A stretch of DNA of 64,000 bases from Maribacter cobaltidurans (GCF_002269385.1 NZ_CP022957.1:1421001-1485000); one strand, 5' to 3'. Counted from the stretch's first letter, positions 26,983 through 35,386 are shown. Program-made: numbers and translations. The notes: generated by a model not told the origin, from the sequence alone.

Positions 26983-28520
26983 AAAAACAGTACGACGTTG
27001 TGATAATAGGAAGTGGTATGGGAGGCCTTGTGGCCGCCAATATCATGGCTTGCGAAGGTCGTAGTGTCTGTGTTCTTGAAAAGAACAATCAATTTGGGGG
27101 CAATTTGCAGACCTTTGTTAGGGAACGTACCATTTTTGATACTGGTGTACATTACATAGGTGGCCTATCCAAAGGACAAAACCTAAATCGGTATTTTGAC
27201 TATCTGGGTATTTTGGATGGACTTCCTTTGAAAAAAATGAACGAAGATGGTTTTGACATCATCACTTTTGACAATGATGACTCTACTTATCCCCATGCCC
27301 AAGGCTATGACAATTTTACCGCTCAACTGTGCAAAAGGTTTCCTCAGGAAAAAGAAGCTATAGAAACCTATTGCCGTAAACTACAGGAAATCTGCAATAA
27401 GTTTCCGCTCTACAATCTGGAAGAGGGTAAGCCCTATGGCAATGACCCTGAACTATTTCAGCAAACGGCCAAGAACTATATAGACAGTATTACCCAAAAC
27501 GAAAAATTGAGAGCCGTGCTGGCCGGGTCAAACCTATTGTATGCAGGCGACCCAAATAAAACCCCTCTATACGTTCACGCCTTATCCATTAACTCCTATA
27601 TTGAGAGTGCCTATAGATGTGCAGATGGGGGGAGCCAGATTACCAAACTGCTGATAAGAAGGTTAAGGGAACATGGTGGCGAAGCCTACAAACATAGCGA
27701 GGTAGTGGATATGACCTGTGTGGACCGGAAATTAATATCCGTTACCCTTAAAAATGGAACCGAGGTCTACGGAGACCTTTTTATTTCCAATATAGAACCT
27801 AAACATACTTTGAAAATGATTGGGGAGGGGCATTTTAGAAAGTCCTACAACCGTCGGATTCAAGAAATGGAAAGTATAATTTCCGCTTTCAGTATTCATA
27901 TCGTTCTCAAACCAAAAACCTTTAAATACCTCAACAAAAACTACTACCATTTTAAGGACTATAGAAGGGTATGGGAGGCACACAATTATACACAAGAATC
28001 CTGGCCGGAAACCTATATGGTATCCATGGGTGTACGCAAGAACCAAGATGAATGGGGCGAACAACTTACGGCCATCACCTATATGCGATACGAGGAGGTC
28101 AAGGAGTGGGAACATACTTTTAATACGGTAGCCTTAAAAAATGAACGAGGCACATCCTACGAAGAATTCAAAAAATATAAGACTGAAATTTTTCTAAGGG
28201 AGTTGGAAAAGAAATTTCCAAATATCAGGGACTGCATACAATCGGTACATGCCTCCACCCCCCTATCCTACAGGGATTATATAGGCAACCATCAAGGCAG
28301 TATGTACGGATATGTAAAGGATGTGAACGAGCCCTTAAAATCCTTTATTTCTCCCAGAACTAAAATTGAAAATCTTTATCTGACAGGTCAGAGTCTAAAT
28401 ATGCACGGTATTCTTGGTGTCACCATTAGTGGCGTGGTTACCTGTTCTGAAATTCTGGGTGGTGCCTATTTAATCAATAAAATTACCAATGAGAAGTCCA
28501 ATGAAAAAATCATAGTCTAA
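26979..28520 (+). CDS. CrtI-like NAD(P)/FAD-dependent oxidoreductase
   Basis: A 513-residue flavoprotein of the phytoene desaturase/carotenoid isomerase group. The start is a TTG at 26979 overlapping the previous TGA. The FAD loop VVIIGSGMGGLVAANIM is at the N-terminus, followed by VLEKNNQFGGNLQTF and DTGVHYIGG; the C-terminus has IENLYLTGQSLNMHGILGVTISG, the family signature. It may desaturate, isomerise or reduce the polyene (inference). It runs directly into the cupin gene. Confidence 0.88.
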   Translation: MKKQYDVVIIGSGMGGLVAANIMACEGRSVCVLEKNNQFGGNLQTFVRERTIFDTGVHYIGGLSKGQNLNRYFDYLGILDGLPLKKMNEDGFDIITFDNDDSTYPHAQGYDNFTAQLCKRFPQEKEAIETYCRKLQEICNKFPLYNLEEGKPYGNDPELFQQTAKNYIDSITQNEKLRAVLAGSNLLYAGDPNKTPLYVHALSINSYIESAYRCADGGSQITKLLIRRLREHGGEAYKHSEVVDMTCVDRKLISVTLKNGTEVYGDLFISNIEPKHTLKMIGEGHFRKSYNRRIQEMESIISAFSIHIVLKPKTFKYLNKNYYHFKDYRRVWEAHNYTQESWPETYMVSMGVRKNQDEWGEQLTAITYMRYEEVKEWEHTFNTVALKNERGTSYEEFKKYKTEIFLRELEKKFPNIRDCIQSVHASTPLSYRDYIGNHQGSMYGYVKDVNEPLKSFISPRTKIENLYLTGQSLNMHGILGVTISGVVTCSEILGGAYLINKITNEKSNEKIIV

Positions 28521-29395
28521 TGGGAACTTTTAAAACGTCGCCAATTACCGTATTGGAAACAATCTCTAAGGAAGATTTCATTGAAAATTATTACAAGCCC
28601 CAGAAACCAGTGCTTTTAAAAGGCTTGACCAAGGACTGGCCGGCCTATAAAAAATGGACCCTTGACTATATACAGGACAAAGCAGGTGACCAAATTGTAC
28701 CCCTCTACAATAACGAACCTGCCAAGGACAAACAGAGTGTATACGCTCCAGTAAAGGAGATGAAACTGTTTGATTATATTGAAATATTAAAAACGAAGCC
28801 CACGGACCTTCGTATATTCTTTTATGAAATATTGAAGAAAATGCCGGATTTGGTGGATGATTTCCAATATCCGGATATTGGCCTAAAGTTTTTTAAAAAA
28901 TTACCCGCACTCTTTTTTGGTGGTGGAGAATCCAAGGTGTTCATGCACTATGACATTGATTTGCCCGATAGCATGCATTTTCATTTTGATGGACACAAAC
29001 ATGTGACCCTCTTTTCACCGGAACAGACAAAATATCTATATCGGGTTCCCTATTCCATCCATAATCTGGAATCCATAGATATGGACCATCCCGATTTTGA
29101 AAAGTATCCTGCCCTACAATATGCTGAAGGTATAACGGCGAATATGGAACATGGGGACGCCCTTTTTATGCCCAGTGGTTACTGGCACTATATCAAATAT
29201 CTGGACGGTGGTTTTTCCATGACCTTACGTGCGCTTCCCAGAAGTCCCAAAAGATTTGCCAATATGCTCTATAATGTGTTGGTAATGCGTCATTTTGATA
29301 ATTTCACCCGTAAACATTGGGGGCAAAAGTGGTTAGATTACAAGGATAGAAAGGCCATAGAAAAAACGCATAAGAACATCCTTAATCTTACCTAA
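28520..29395 (+). CDS. JmjC/cupin-like protein, probable 2-oxoglutarate/Fe(II) dioxygenase
   Basis: A 291-residue cupin_8/JmjC-type protein. It opens with the family motif PVLLKGLTKDWPAYKKW. A possible HxD facial-triad pair is in FMHYDIDL and a distal His in GDALFMPSGYWHYI. If functional it would hydroxylate a substrate using Fe(II) and 2-oxoglutarate. Its location at the end of the pigment operon suggests tailoring of the pigment, but protein hydroxylation is also possible. The start overlaps the upstream TAA by one base. Confidence 0.8.
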   Translation: MGTFKTSPITVLETISKEDFIENYYKPQKPVLLKGLTKDWPAYKKWTLDYIQDKAGDQIVPLYNNEPAKDKQSVYAPVKEMKLFDYIEILKTKPTDLRIFFYEILKKMPDLVDDFQYPDIGLKFFKKLPALFFGGGESKVFMHYDIDLPDSMHFHFDGHKHVTLFSPEQTKYLYRVPYSIHNLESIDMDHPDFEKYPALQYAEGITANMEHGDALFMPSGYWHYIKYLDGGFSMTLRALPRSPKRFANMLYNVLVMRHFDNFTRKHWGQKWLDYKDRKAIEKTHKNILNLT

Positions 29396-31057
29396 TTGGG
29401 AAAATTAAAAATACTATACCGTGCAATTACACTGATTCTAAGTATAGGTGTTCTTTCCTCTTGTGGGGTTAGGAAATCCTTACAGGAAAAACCGGATATC
29501 GCCGCCTACGAAACTCAAATTCCCCAGCGGCAGAAAATCAACGATTCTACCTACACCCTGTCGGATAATTTTTTGAGAAAGAATAAACAAGGGCTTTGGG
29601 AGCTCCGTGTAAGTGGAAATCCTTTGGAATTGGGTTTAAAAACGGGAAGCCTTACTCAGGAATTATTTAACGAACAGGAGGATATTTTCGTAAAGAAGAT
29701 AGATGAATTGGTGCCCTCCAAGGGCTATCAAAATTTGCTGAGAAAGTTCTTGGCATGGTTTAACCGGAAAATGTACCTCAACATAGATGCCCAATATAAA
29801 ACGGAGCTTTATGGAATATCCAAATATGCCTCTCCGGATTATGATTATATCGCTAAGCCCTATCAGCGCGTCATGTATTTCCATGGAGCACATGATATAG
29901 GTCATGCATTACAGGATTTGGCTTTGGTAGGCTGTTCTTCCTTCGCAGCCTGGGGCGACAAAACCGAGGACGGAAAATTATTCATCGGTAGGAATTTCGA
30001 TTTTTATGCAGGTGATGAATTCGCCAAGAACAAAATAATTGCCTTTGTAGAACCAGAAAATGGACACAAATTCATGTCGGTTACCTGGGGAGGAATGATC
30101 GGAGTGGTCTCCGGGATGAACGACCAAGGGCTTACCGTAACCATCAACGCAGGAAAGTCCCAATTTCCATTGATTGCCAAAACTCCGGTTTCCTTGGTCA
30201 CACGGGAAATTTTGCAATATGCTTCCACCATAGAAGAAGCCATTGCAATTGCCAAAAAGAGAGACGTCTTTGTCTCGGAATCGATATTCGTGGGTAGTGC
30301 CAAGGATAAAAAAGCGGCTATTATTGAGGTTTCACCGCATAATTTCGGAGTCTATGAGGTGGAAAACAACAATCAGTTGATTTGTGCCAACCACTTCCAA
30401 AGTGCTGCCTATGCGGATGACAAAAAGAATCAAAAACACATTTTGGAAAGCCATTCCCAATACCGATACGAACGGATGGAAGAGCTGTTGGAAGAAACAT
30501 CCAAAGTAAATCCTACCGAAGTGGTTTCCATTTTAAGGGATAAACAGGGTTTGGACGAGGAGCAAATAGGGTACGGAAATGAAAAGGCCTTGAATCAATT
30601 GTTGGCGCATCATGGTATTGTTTTTCAACCGGAAGATTTATTGGTATGGGTGTCCAGCAATCCCTATCAACTGGGTGAATTTGTAGCGTATGATTTAAAA
30701 GAAGTTTTCAACCTTCCCAAGGTAACGAACCAGCCTATCGCGCAGACCGACCTGAATATCCCTAAAGACCCTTTTTTACAAAGTGAGGCTTATAAAAATT
30801 ATGAGCGGTACAGAATGTTGAGGGATGAAATAGAAGATGACATTTCTGAAAAAGCCCATATAGACCAATCCCGATTAGAAAATCTGGTTGCACTCAACCC
30901 CAATTTTTGGGAAGGGTATTTTTTGGCCGGAGTATACAATTACAACATGGGATATGATTATGTCGCCAAGAAATATTTTGAAAAGGCCCTGGAAAAAGAA
31001 ATCACCACAGTACCCGACCGGGAGAATGTGGAAAAGTATCTACGTAAACTGCGATAA
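29396..31057 (+). CDS. C45-family acyltransferase/hydrolase lipoprotein
   Basis: A 553-residue lipoprotein: signal peptide with lipobox LSSC (Cys23), then an Ntn-hydrolase domain of the acyl-CoA:6-aminopenicillanic acid acyltransferase (C45) type. Likely nucleophile Cys180 in LVGCSSFAAWG, which would become N-terminal after self-cleavage, with GRNFDFY downstream. A C-terminal TPR-like part follows (LNPNFWEGYFLAGVYNYNMGY). Start TTG at 29396 follows the upstream TAA directly. Such enzymes make or break amide/ester bonds. On the periplasmic side of a membrane it could attach or hydrolyse the pigment ester. It is the last gene of the operon. Confidence 0.85.
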   Translation: MGKLKILYRAITLILSIGVLSSCGVRKSLQEKPDIAAYETQIPQRQKINDSTYTLSDNFLRKNKQGLWELRVSGNPLELGLKTGSLTQELFNEQEDIFVKKIDELVPSKGYQNLLRKFLAWFNRKMYLNIDAQYKTELYGISKYASPDYDYIAKPYQRVMYFHGAHDIGHALQDLALVGCSSFAAWGDKTEDGKLFIGRNFDFYAGDEFAKNKIIAFVEPENGHKFMSVTWGGMIGVVSGMNDQGLTVTINAGKSQFPLIAKTPVSLVTREILQYASTIEEAIAIAKKRDVFVSESIFVGSAKDKKAAIIEVSPHNFGVYEVENNNQLICANHFQSAAYADDKKNQKHILESHSQYRYERMEELLEETSKVNPTEVVSILRDKQGLDEEQIGYGNEKALNQLLAHHGIVFQPEDLLVWVSSNPYQLGEFVAYDLKEVFNLPKVTNQPIAQTDLNIPKDPFLQSEAYKNYERYRMLRDEIEDDISEKAHIDQSRLENLVALNPNFWEGYFLAGVYNYNMGYDYVAKKYFEKALEKEITTVPDRENVEKYLRKLR

Positions 31058-31069
31058 CTAGGGATTCCA

Positions 31070-31104
31070 AAAAATTACCCCGAAACCCATAAAGGGCATC
31101 GGGG
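31070..31104 (-). terminator. Hairpin between pigment operon and ssb
   Basis: CCCCGA (31078-31083) and TCGGGG (31099-31104) pair around a 15-base loop that itself contains ACCC/GGGC. On the minus strand the stem is followed within two bases by a T-run (complement of AAAAAATT at 31070-31077), so it fits a terminator for the leftward ssb transcript. On the plus strand no T-run follows, so termination of the pigment operon there is doubtful. Confidence 0.5.
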
Positions 31105-31188
31105 CATATCAAATTTCAATTTAGTTTGACGAGCATTCGACATTGAAATCTACACTGTATTGGTGCTGAAGCCAATAAAAAGGTCCCT

Positions 31189-31258
31189 TCGAGCGCAGTC
31201 GAGAAGTCTTTTTGAAATCTTCAAGTCGCAGTAGGTCTCGCATCTCGACTGCGCTCGA
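31189..31258. repeat. REP-like palindromic repeat, copy 1
   Basis: A perfect 16-bp inverted repeat: TCGAGCGCAGTCGAGA at 31189-31204 and TCTCGACTGCGCTCGA at 31243-31258, loop 38 bases. A trailing CTCGACCTGACAA follows at about 31267-31279. The same core and trailing box recur in copies 2 and 3. It lies between the convergent ends of the pigment operon and ssb. Confidence 0.85.
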
Positions 31259-31340
31259 TATGACAGCTCGACCTGACAATTGTAATAGAATCATGAAAGT
31301 CAAATGGATAATGGCTCTCTAATATTGAACTCACATTACA

Positions 31341-31673
31341 TTATTTTCCCAACATCAATAATTCATTGCATCGGATTTCCGTAATATATCTTCTTTCTCC
31401 TTCCTTGGTCTCATACGAGCGGTGGGTAAGTTTACCTTCTACGGCCACCTGCTTGCCTTTGAGCAAATAGTTCTCTACAATTTCTGCCGTCTTGCCCCAA
31501 GCCACAATATTGTGCCATTGGGTATCATCTACCTTCTCCCCTTTGGCATTTTTATAGCTCTCGGTAGTGGCCAATGAGAATTTGGCCAATTTAGTGCCGT
31601 TGTCCATGGTGATAATTTCTGGGTCCTGTCCCAAGTTTCCAATCAACTGTACTTTGTTTTTAAGTGCGTTCAT
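31341..31673 (-). CDS. ssb: Short single-stranded DNA-binding protein
   Basis: A 110-residue OB-fold SSB started at the ATG at 31673 (MNALKNKVQLIGNLGQDPE). Motifs are KLAKFSLATTESYKN, TQWHNIVAWGKTAEI and KGKQVAVEGKLTHRSYE. It ends at NELLMLGK right after the OB fold and lacks the acidic tail ending in DDDIPF-like sequence found in full-length SSB, so it cannot recruit partners in the usual way. Short SSB paralogues are common in Flavobacteria. A transposon is inserted 159 bases upstream of its start. Confidence 0.93.
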   Translation of the reverse strand: MNALKNKVQLIGNLGQDPEIITMDNGTKLAKFSLATTESYKNAKGEKVDDTQWHNIVAWGKTAEIVENYLLKGKQVAVEGKLTHRSYETKEGERRYITEIRCNELLMLGK

Positions 31674-31731
31674 AATATTAATTTTTTGCGTTAAACAGTT
31701 AATACTATCAAGCCTCCTTGACTTGACAGGG

Positions 31732-31739
31732 CAAACATA
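31732..31739 (-). promoter_or_regulatory. Putative -7 box for ssb
   Basis: On the minus strand the sequence TATGTTTG fits the Bacteroidota TAnnTTTG -7 element, about 60 bases before the ssb start codon. A TTG triplet lies close upstream, but at a shorter distance than usual. The transposon boundary is about 93 bases upstream, so the promoter appears intact. Confidence 0.4.
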
Positions 31740-31824
31740 TTTACAGCTCAAAAGATTACTCGGTTCTAAAACACTTATTTTCGTTTGTAATCGTTTATAG
31801 TCGTTTAAAAACTTTTATAATATT

Positions 31825-31832
31825 GATTATTA
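31825..31832. repeat. Target site duplication, left copy
   Basis: GATTATTA immediately outside the left inverted repeat of the transposon. The identical 8 bases follow the right inverted repeat at 36385. Eight base pairs is the duplication length known for IS1595-family elements. Confidence 0.93.
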
Positions 31833-31855
31833 GGGAACTATATATCACTTTACAC
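31833..31855 (+). repeat. Left terminal inverted repeat (23 bp)
   Basis: Begins GGGAACTATATATCACTTTA and ends CAC; it is the exact reverse complement of 36362-36384. The identity ends on the next base inward. Confidence 0.95.
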
Positions 31856-32188
31856 CAATAGGTAAAGTTTTGTTTCGGATGAGAACCATCCTATTTTTTT
31901 TACGGTCGATACCCCATTGTTATCGGTTCGCTGATTCAAACCAAAAGAGCAAAGGCAAATTGGCACTATGGGTAATTCCGTATTTCATAGAGCGTATTGC
32001 ATTGTCGATGAATCGTTTTCTTAGGACGTTTCCAAGACTGTACGGTCAGAACCGATGCAGTAGAAGATTAAAGTTATTGAATAAATAACATGATTTAAAT
32101 AGTTCACAACTCATTAAGGTCATCTAACAACATTTATTTCATAAAACATAATAAGCTGAATAATTTAGAAAAAATTAATACATTAAAA
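31856..32188. other. Left sub-terminal region of transposon, no gene recognised
   Basis: Between the left inverted repeat and the small lipoprotein ORF I see no convincing gene. A 72-codon open frame (31870-32088, +) has a basic composition and no family features, so I treat it as chance or decayed sequence. It may be a remnant of former cargo. Confidence 0.5.
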
Positions 32189-32380
32189 ATGAGAACATCA
32201 ATTATACTTTTTATTTTGGTTGTAGTTTCAAGTTGCGCCACAACATCTGCGGAATTTTCAAGTGACAAAAAATTTTCTGTAATTACGCCCGAGAATTTTG
32301 ACAGAAGCAAACTTTCAAAAAAATCCAGTTTGATTATTGTTTCTGATACAACTTCGACAATATATTCTTTAGAATATTAA
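32189..32380 (+). CDS. Small lipoprotein ORF, possibly a truncated cargo gene
   Basis: Sixty-three codons from ATG 32189. The first 16 residues form a clean lipoprotein signal (IILFILVVVSSC with lipobox Cys16), followed by a short polar tail. The last 47 bases overlap the 3' end of the oppositely oriented protease gene, suggesting that an originally longer gene was cut there. It could also be a genuine small lipoprotein. No family recognised. Confidence 0.4.
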   Translation: MRTSIILFILVVVSSCATTSAEFSSDKKFSVITPENFDRSKLSKKSSLIIVSDTTSTIYSLEY

Positions 32381-33239
32381 TGGGATAAGCCCCACCTATG
32401 CCAACGGAATTTTGTGAAAGGGCATAAAAAACATCCTTTTTATCATCAATTTCTTTTTTATATTTTATGTCGTCTGTAGTATTTAATTCGTTATACTTTC
32501 TAATATAGTTCAGCGCTTTGTCTAGTGTTTTAGAACTGTTCGGATTTTTCCTAAATCCAATAATCCCGACCACACGTTCTTTTTTAGATTTTTTTTCATA
32601 TTTGATTAATGGACCACCTGAATTACCACCATTTATAGTAACATCTAGATATGCCGCAGATATTGTTTCAATATTTTCGATACCATTGATCTTCATGCTT
32701 CTTGTTTGTATGAATTTAGTAGATACAATTCCTTTAAAAAATGATAAATCTATATTTCCTAAAGGATACCCAGCCGTGTACACTTCGTCACCTTCCGATA
32801 TATCTTCCCAACTACCTAATTTTAAATATTCAAATTTTTTGATAGTAGATTCAGCCGGAAACAATAATATGAAATCTCCAATAATGCCTTTTTTATAAAA
32901 ATCATAATTGAACGAACCATCATCTTCATAAAGAAAGTGAGGAGCTATGCCCATCCGAATCTTACGCCCATCATCAAAAAAAGCCCAGACATTTCCTATT
33001 GATAAAATGTCGTTGGTAATCGAGTCTCTTTTAATAGCTTTATTAACATTATGAAAGTTAGTCGCAAGATGTCCATTTTCCGATACAAAAAAGCCAGTTC
33101 CAATTCTTGTTTTATTTTCTGTTTCTAGGCGCACCGTACATCTTTTTAGTTTCTCAACCCTATCCAAGCCCAATGATTGAGAATATACTTGACAAGAAAT
33201 AAAAAGGGGAATAATCAGAAATCTAAAGAATCTAATCAT
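32334..33239 (-). CDS. Trypsin-like (S1C) serine protease, transposon cargo
   Basis: A 301-residue exported protease. An N-terminal signal (about 1-20, LIIPLFISCQVYSQ) is followed by a chymotrypsin-type fold with the triad His63 in ATNFHNV, Asp122 in IIGDFILLFP and Ser207 in INGGNSGGPLIKY. No PDZ domain follows, unlike DegP/HtrA. The C-terminal 80 residues are unassigned. It starts 4 bases downstream of the RhuM gene, so it is probably co-transcribed with transposase and RhuM. The FISCQ could alternatively be a lipobox. Why a transposon carries a secreted protease is unknown. Confidence 0.85.
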   Translation of the reverse strand: MIRFFRFLIIPLFISCQVYSQSLGLDRVEKLKRCTVRLETENKTRIGTGFFVSENGHLATNFHNVNKAIKRDSITNDILSIGNVWAFFDDGRKIRMGIAPHFLYEDDGSFNYDFYKKGIIGDFILLFPAESTIKKFEYLKLGSWEDISEGDEVYTAGYPLGNIDLSFFKGIVSTKFIQTRSMKINGIENIETISAAYLDVTINGGNSGGPLIKYEKKSKKERVVGIIGFRKNPNSSKTLDKALNYIRKYNELNTTDDIKYKKEIDDKKDVFYALSQNSVGIGGAYPINILKNILSKLYQKQ

Positions 33240-33243
33240 ATAT

Positions 33244-34413
33244 TCAGGATTTACTTTCTTTAGGATTCCAATCTAAACCTTGTTTTAATTTTTGATTAAA
33301 ATCGGATAGCTTCTTTTTTTCGTTTCTTTCCTTTAATTGCTTCATTGCACTTTTAATGCTAAATCTTTCATGTGGGGGTTCGGGAAGTTTACCCGTTTCT
33401 TTTATTACAGTAATTGCTTCATCAAAATCAGACTCATATTCTTGATCTTGTTTTACCCTAAATTTTTCAAACTCCTTAAAGGCTTTTTGCTTTGCGTATT
33501 TGTTCGTAATAGTTCCAAGATTATCCAAAATCTCATACTCGTTGAACCTTAGGAAATCATTCAATTTTTCAATCCAGTCAACCATTTTCATTGTCATACC
33601 CCTTCTTGCTCTATTCTCTGCAAAGTCAAGTAGCATAGCAGCAAGGGCGTTCATGTCACTCAATTCATCTTTGGTTAAATAGTTCTTAGCAACTTCGGTA
33701 TCACTTTTTAAAATTTTTCCTTTATCCTTAGAGTTTTTCCAGGAAGTCAAACCCATGTTTGGTTTAGAAGCATCAGCCCTCTTTTCTATTAATTCAGCAG
33801 CCGTATGTTGATGAATTGCCCAATGAAGCTTATTCTGTACAGTTGCGTAAAAATCTCTCGTTATAGGGGCTTTGGAATCATAATCTATTGCAGTTGCGTA
33901 TAAATCCGTAATCTTTTGGTAAAACCTTCTTTCGGATGCTCGAATCTCTCGAATCTTTTCGAGTAATTCATCAAAATAATCTTTACCAAAAAGATTCTTC
34001 CCTTGTTTTAATCTTTCATCATCTAAAGCAAAACCTTTAATCATGTATTGCTTTAAAACAGTAGATGCCCAAATTCTAAATTGAGTAGCTTTATATGAGT
34101 TTACTCTATAACCTACAGAAATGATTACATCAAGATTATAAAACTTGATTTCTCTTTGAACATTTCTCTTTCCTTCTGTTTGAACTTGTAAAATTTCTTT
34201 ACAAGTTGAACTTTCATCTAATTCACCACTTTCAAAAATATTCTTTAGATGTATAGTTATGCTTTGAGTAGTTACATCAAAAATCTCTGCCATTGATTTT
34301 TGATTGACCCAAATTGTTTCTGAATTATCATCAACTATTACCTGAATATTGATATTTCCTTCATCTGATCGATAAAAAATAAATTCAGATTCGTTTTGAG
34401 ACAAATTATCCAT
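33244..34413 (-). CDS. RhuM-family protein, transposon cargo
   Basis: A 389-residue protein of the RhuM (virulence RhuM) family: IWVNQKSMAEIFDVTTQSITIHLKNIFESGEL near the N-terminus (helix-turn-helix-like), then VQREIKFYNLDVIISVGYRVNS and FRIWASTVLKQYMIKGFALDDERLK. The ISVGYR and RIWA motifs are diagnostic. The C-terminal half (from about 200) is helical and charged. RhuM proteins are found in pathogenicity islands and near restriction or defence genes, but their molecular role is not known. The start overlaps the 3' end of the transposase gene by 8 bases, indicating coupled translation. Confidence 0.9.
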   Translation of the reverse strand: MDNLSQNESEFIFYRSDEGNINIQVIVDDNSETIWVNQKSMAEIFDVTTQSITIHLKNIFESGELDESSTCKEILQVQTEGKRNVQREIKFYNLDVIISVGYRVNSYKATQFRIWASTVLKQYMIKGFALDDERLKQGKNLFGKDYFDELLEKIREIRASERRFYQKITDLYATAIDYDSKAPITRDFYATVQNKLHWAIHQHTAAELIEKRADASKPNMGLTSWKNSKDKGKILKSDTEVAKNYLTKDELSDMNALAAMLLDFAENRARRGMTMKMVDWIEKLNDFLRFNEYEILDNLGTITNKYAKQKAFKEFEKFRVKQDQEYESDFDEAITVIKETGKLPEPPHERFSIKSAMKQLKERNEKKKLSDFNQKLKQGLDWNPKESKS

Positions 34414-35311
34414 TAATTAATTCTTTATAAGTGATTCTATTCTCGGTGTTCTGCAAAAGTAAATTAAATCTCATTGCTTCGGTAGAAGTTCTTGAATTGT
34501 AACGGAATACAAATTCATCAACATACAATTGTAAATGCTTTTTTGATGTGAAATGATAGATACCGAATATTCCCCTTTTAAGCAATGCCCAAAAGCTTTC
34601 AATAGTGTTGGTATGTACACGACCGTTAACATATTGGTGTTGGCTATGCTTAACTACTGCATGGTCATAAACCCTTTTTAATCTAGCGTATGAGGTGTAT
34701 TCGTCTGTATAAATTGTAGCGGATTCCTTGACGTTTTTAAGTATCTCGGATGAAAGTGCCTCCAAGGTGGTATTTTTGACCTTCTTGGCCTTTAATTTAC
34801 CGTTCCTTTCTACCATTCCCAATACAGGGGTTTTATCTTCTCTAGTTTCTTTAAACTTCTTATTGGCGTGTCTATTCTTGTTCTTTCCACCTACAAAAGT
34901 TTCATCCGCTTCAACTTCATTATCTAATTGGTCGTCGTTGTTAAGGCCGAAACATTGACGAATCCTTGAAAGCATGAACCAAGCGGATTTTTGGGTAATT
35001 TTTAAATCCCTGCCCAATTGTAAAGATGAAATTCCTTTTTTGTGTGAAGTGACCAACCAAATAGCAAGAAACCACTTTTGAAGTTCCATTTTAGTGTTAT
35101 CAAAAATTGTGTTGGTTTTTACGTTGAAGTATTTACCAGTATTCTTACATTTATATCTGTTCCCCTTACAGTTATAGACTTTTGAAGTCGGGTCAAATGG
35201 ACTTACTACGTTTCCGTTCCATCTTAGTTGCTCTAAATGGTCGATGCAGGTTTGTTCATCGGGAAATGCTTTTAGAAGTTCTAAAATCGAGTTGAAGTCT
35301 TGGTTGATCAT
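34406..35311 (-). CDS. IS1595 (ISXO2-like) transposase
   Basis: A 301-residue transposase. The N-terminus has the family's zinc-ribbon region, but the first CPxC pair is replaced by VVSPFDP while CKGNRYKCKNTGKYF remains. The catalytic domain shows Asp136 in EVEADETFVGGK, Asp203 in IYTDEYTSY and the third motif RVHTNTIESFWALLKRGIFG (Asn235, Glu238, Lys245). Full-length with no frameshift, so probably active. It moves the surrounding element, whose inverted repeats and 8-bp duplication are intact. Confidence 0.95.
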   Translation of the reverse strand: MINQDFNSILELLKAFPDEQTCIDHLEQLRWNGNVVSPFDPTSKVYNCKGNRYKCKNTGKYFNVKTNTIFDNTKMELQKWFLAIWLVTSHKKGISSLQLGRDLKITQKSAWFMLSRIRQCFGLNNDDQLDNEVEADETFVGGKNKNRHANKKFKETREDKTPVLGMVERNGKLKAKKVKNTTLEALSSEILKNVKESATIYTDEYTSYARLKRVYDHAVVKHSQHQYVNGRVHTNTIESFWALLKRGIFGIYHFTSKKHLQLYVDEFVFRYNSRTSTEAMRFNLLLQNTENRITYKELING

Positions 35312-35344
35312 AACTGTAATATTATACAGCTAAGATAAGTAGTT

Positions 35345-35376
35345 AATTACACTAAAACAAATAATAAAGTGTAATT
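35345..35376. other. Hairpin between membrane module and transposase
   Basis: AATTACACT (35345-35353) pairs perfectly with AGTGTAATT (35368-35376) around a 14-base AT-rich loop. It sits just after the stop of the upstream minus-strand gene and before the transposase start. There is no clear T-run. It might limit read-through into the transposase. AGTGTAA also occurs at the inner side of the right inverted repeat, possibly by chance. Confidence 0.45.
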
Positions 35377-35386
35377 AAATACTAAT

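Noticed and set aside
31189..31258. REP-like palindrome as terminator of the pigment operon
   Set aside because: Long loop, no T-run after the stem, and the same sequence occurs at two other places not linked to operon ends.
31870..32088. A 72-codon open frame at the left end of the transposon
   Set aside because: Basic, compositionally odd and without signal, motif or start context. It looks like chance or decayed sequence.
34406..35311. Transposase inactivated by loss of zinc-ribbon cysteines
   Set aside because: The changed first Cys pair (VVSPFDP) seems usual for Flavobacteria IS1595 proteins, from memory. The catalytic residues and length are intact and the element shows a fresh duplication.
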